From Oscillospiraceae bacterium (GTDB lineage Bacteria; Bacillota; Clostridia; Oscillospirales; Ruminococcaceae): a stretch of 9,058 nt of DNA. Numbering within the stretch: position 1 is the stretch's first letter; every line of letters starts with the position of its first letter. The notes under the pieces were generated by a model. The model did no database searches and was not told the DNA's origin. It worked only from the letters and a program-made list of their open reading frames with translations. The stretch covers positions 1 to 9,058 of the forward strand of contig JAQXNQ010000219.1 of the NCBI GenBank assembly GCA_029098085.1, written 5' to 3'. Both the position numbers and the translations under genes were made by a program. Of the stretch, positions 7,801 through 9,058 are shown piece after piece.

Positions 7801-8319
7801 GAGGCGGTGGCCGAAAAGAGGGGTGAGGCGCCTGCTGTGCAGGCTACGGCGGAATGTCTGGTGGATGTGCAGCTGGAAGCCCACATTCCCGAAAAATATA
7901 TCGAGAATCTGTCCCAGCGGATTGATGTGTACCGCAAAATCGCGTCCATCAAAACCGAGGAGGACAGTCTGGATGTGCTGGATGAGCTGATTGACCGGTT
8001 CGGAGAGCCGCCCGCTTCGGTCAAGGGGCTGATTGATGTGGCGCTGCTGCGCAATACAGCCGCTCAGTTCGGCTTCAAGGAGATCACCCAGAAGGGCGAC
8101 TCCCTGCATCTGATCCCCGAAAAGCTGGATCCCAATCTGGTAGCCATGCTCAACACGGTTCTGAAGGGCCGCTGCACCGCCGTTGCCAGCGGGACCCCCT
8201 GCGTGGTGGTCAAGATGAAAAACAGCGACGCTCTGACCTGTATGCGGGAGATCATGAACACGCTGCAGGGCTTCCAGAGCGGGGAATCTATTGAAAAGCT
8301 GAGGTCCGGCAGAAATTAG
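4822..8319 (+). CDS. mfd: Transcription-repair coupling factor Mfd
   Basis: A DNA translocase that pushes stalled RNA polymerase off template lesions and recruits UvrA for nucleotide excision repair. The product is 1165 residues from the TTG at 4822 (E. coli Mfd has 1148). In order: UvrB-like D1/D2 modules (about 20-370), with GVGQYAVRGGIVDVF typical of the UvrA-interacting region and a degenerate ATP loop, as is normal for Mfd; a Lys-rich linker (KKPKKRKG) near 475; the RNA-polymerase-interaction domain starting GDYVVHVTHGIGVF at 492; the helicase core, with Walker A GDVGFGKTE (641-649), DEEQ box (742-745), LSATPIPRTLN motif III and QLRGRVGRS motif VI (911-919); and the C-terminal TRCF domain (about 1020-1120), containing IPEKYIENLSQRIDVYRKIA and ELIDRFGEPP. 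Every expected motif is intact, so it should be functional. It is probably cotranscribed with pth upstream. The long open frame on the opposite strand across this gene is a codon-bias artefact. Confidence 0.97.
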   Translation: MKLFSAVAHNLESYGRMLEDLKKGNTPALCTGLGAIHKANFITAAAEDLAQPIVVLCEDDIAAARLASDLNAMAGEERALIYPSRDLAYRQMETISSEYEQARLGVLSRILTGDAPIVVASVQAAMGRTIPPDRLRESTFTVTVEQAVPMEELVARLAAAGYIRRPQVDGVGQYAVRGGIVDVFLPREQSPIRVEYWGDEIDTLSYFELDSQRRTDPADRLSVSPASEVVANDETLKEPLAALIQSLGSRKSTAAAKEVLQKDLDTLESGMELDSYDKYFPLVYDRFCCLLDYYDNAPVFYSEQSAGKENARAVFWQYSEDIKLLFSEGQLCKGLDSYMLSPEELEARLEGHRAVYLETFARTTVGRIKDLITVSPLQNSGWNGDLKLLKSDLDPLLEQGYCCVVMSGTPKSAETLAEDLKSIGLPAQYERDLKAIRYRKVFVLAGNLSSGFEYPEIKFSLTTTSRSYNLPAKKPKKRKGEEIRSLSDLTQGDYVVHVTHGIGVFDGIHKLDVHGVVKDYIKIKYAGSDILYVPVTQLDLVSKYIGPREDSKVKLNRLHSGEWQKTRQRVRKAVDEMADELIALYAKRMSAKGYAFSEDTEFQRDFEAHFEYQETDDQLRCIQEIKADMERPVPMERLLCGDVGFGKTEVALRAAFKCVTEGKQCAILCPTTILAWQHFQTLRQRMGNFPVRVELLSRFRSPKEQKQIVRELEKGLVDIVVGTHRLVSKDIHFKDLGLAIIDEEQRFGVAHKERFKEMLASVDMLTLSATPIPRTLNMAMSGIRDMSVIEEAPQNRHPIQTYVLEYDEGIVMEALRKELRRGGQAYYIHNNIETIHGVAARIKEAIPEARIAVAHGKMPEEELSQVWKQLMEQEIDILVCTTIIETGVDVSNCNTLVIENADRMGLSQLYQLRGRVGRSNRRAYAYFTFQRGKVLTEVAAKRLSAIREFTKFGSGFRIALRDLEIRGAGNILGTRQHGHMEAVGYDMYLRLLSEAVAEKRGEAPAVQATAECLVDVQLEAHIPEKYIENLSQRIDVYRKIASIKTEEDSLDVLDELIDRFGEPPASVKGLIDVALLRNTAAQFGFKEITQKGDSLHLIPEKLDPNLVAMLNTVLKGRCTAVASGTPCVVVKMKNSDALTCMREIMNTLQGFQSGESIEKLRSGRN

Positions 8320-8351
8320 TGCCGGCGGGATACAGAAAAGGAGAGTACAAA

Positions 8352-9058
8352 ATGGATTATCAGTACGCAAAATACGCATCGGAGCAGGCCGCTGCCCTGC
8401 TGGCCATCGACAGCCCCACCGGTTTTACCGCTTCTGCCGCCCAGTGGGTGCAGAAAGCCTTCAGCGATCTGGGATATGAAGCCCGCTTCACCGGCAAAGG
8501 CGGCATCCTGATTGATTTGGGCGGCAAAAACACGGATGACGCCCTGATGCTGGCGGCCCACACCGATACCCTGGGCGGCATGGTCGCGGAGGTCAAGAGC
8601 AGCGGTCGGCTGCGGATCACCGGTCTCGGCGGCCTGAGCCCCAACAACGCCGAGGCGGAGAATGTCCGGGTCTACACCCGGGACGGACGGGTCATTGAGG
8701 GCACCTGCCAGCTGGTCAATGCGTCGGTTCATGTCAACGGCGAGTATGCCAGCACCAAGCGCACCTTCGACACCATCGAGATCGTGCTGGATGAGAAGGC
8801 TGATTCCGCCGAGGAAACAGCCGCGCTGGGCATTGAGGTGGGCGACATCGTCTGCTTTGATCCCCGCACCCGCATCACCGAAACCGGCTATATCAAGAGC
8901 CGGTTCCTGGACGACAAGCTGTCGGTGGGCATTCTGCTGGGCCTTGCCAAATACATGAAGGATCAGGGCGTCCAGCCGGAGCGCCGGGTGTATGTCCATG
9001 TGACGGTCTATGAGGAAGTGGGTCACGGCGGCTCTGCTTCGGTTCCCGCCGGTGTCAC
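8352..9058 (+). CDS. M42-family metallopeptidase, 3' end outside window
   Basis: Starts at an ATG with AAGGAG (8338-8343) 8 bases upstream. The frame stays open to the window edge, so 235 residues are seen of a family usually about 340-360 long. M42 enzymes are cytoplasmic co-catalytic metal aminopeptidases or glutamyl/deblocking peptidases that form large tetrahedral complexes. Visible metal and catalytic residues are AAHTDTLGGM (H70, D72), SRFLDDKLSVG (bridging aspartate within D187-D188) and YEEVGHGG (the E221-E222 pair supplying the general base and a ligand). A PA-like insert domain lies between about 75 and 180, with NASVHVNGEY near its middle. The active-site stretch reads VYEEVGHGG rather than the classic T-x-x-E-E-V-G-x-R-G, so this is a divergent subgroup; its substrate cannot be told. 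It begins 32 bases after the mfd stop with no terminator between, so it may share the pth-mfd transcript. The remaining metal ligands lie outside the window. Confidence 0.85.
   Translation, partial: MDYQYAKYASEQAAALLAIDSPTGFTASAAQWVQKAFSDLGYEARFTGKGGILIDLGGKNTDDALMLAAHTDTLGGMVAEVKSSGRLRITGLGGLSPNNAEAENVRVYTRDGRVIEGTCQLVNASVHVNGEYASTKRTFDTIEIVLDEKADSAEETAALGIEVGDIVCFDPRTRITETGYIKSRFLDDKLSVGILLGLAKYMKDQGVQPERRVYVHVTVYEEVGHGGSASVPAGV

Noticed and set aside
4753..8379. A 1208-residue open frame on the minus strand, antisense to mfd.
   Set aside because: It mirrors mfd almost exactly. Its composition (very rich in His, Gln, Leu, Gly) is typical of an antisense frame created by G/C-ending codons. 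The plus frame has all Mfd motifs, and no ribosome site or family motif was found on the minus frame.
8316..9026. A 236-residue minus-strand open frame over the M42 gene.
   Set aside because: The plus frame carries metal-binding motifs and a ribosome site; the minus frame has the His/Gln/Leu-rich look of an antisense shadow.
1..9058. CRISPR array, tRNA or rRNA genes.
   Set aside because: No regularly spaced direct repeats and no tRNA-like or rRNA-like stretches were seen; nearly all of the window is accounted for by protein-coding sequence.

Overview
The window appears to be two unrelated pieces of bacterial DNA joined near base 1360. The left piece (1 to about 1360) is visibly more AT-rich. 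Its genes lie on the minus strand: the 3' end of a gene for a McrB-like AAA+ ATPase, then a gene for a DUF2357 (McrC-like) protein that runs off the left edge. The right piece (about 1362 to 9058) is GC-rich, roughly 60% by eye. Every gene there lies on the plus strand, and the proteins look like those of Clostridia, most likely the Oscillospiraceae/Ruminococcaceae group. This assignment rests on protein style, codon bias, strong AAGGAG/GGGAGG ribosome sites, GTG/TTG starts and the pth-mfd order; it is inference.

Layout: 1-919 (-) DUF2357 protein, C-terminus outside the window; 1009-1362 (-) C-terminal fragment of the AAA+ ATPase; junction at about 1357-1364; 1383-1814 (+) C-terminal half of a Ppx/GppA exopolyphosphatase, with recognisable homology starting at about 1362; 1775-3997 (+) polyphosphate kinase ppk1, overlapping ppx by 40 bases; about 4000-4050 rho-independent terminator; 4074-4124 putative promoter region; 4153-4175 hairpin in the pth leader; 4190-4789 (+) pth; 4822-8319 (+) mfd; 8352 to the end (+) M42-family metallopeptidase, truncated by the window edge.

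How the genes work together: ppx and ppk1 form a translationally overlapping pair that degrades and makes polyphosphate, closed by a strong terminator. A new unit then starts with pth (recycling of peptidyl-tRNA), mfd (transcription-coupled repair) and an M42 aminopeptidase. The last three are closely spaced, with no terminator seen between them. The left pair resembles the two-component logic of McrBC-type (type IV) restriction systems, in which a GTPase/ATPase motor partners a nuclease subunit.

The most notable feature is the junction. Two coding sequences on opposite strands, both missing their 5' parts, meet within a few bases with no transposase, repeat or attachment site in sight. A contig-assembly chimera is the simplest explanation; a genuine rearrangement is possible. 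I found no convincing wholly new system in the right piece, which is ordinary core-genome content.
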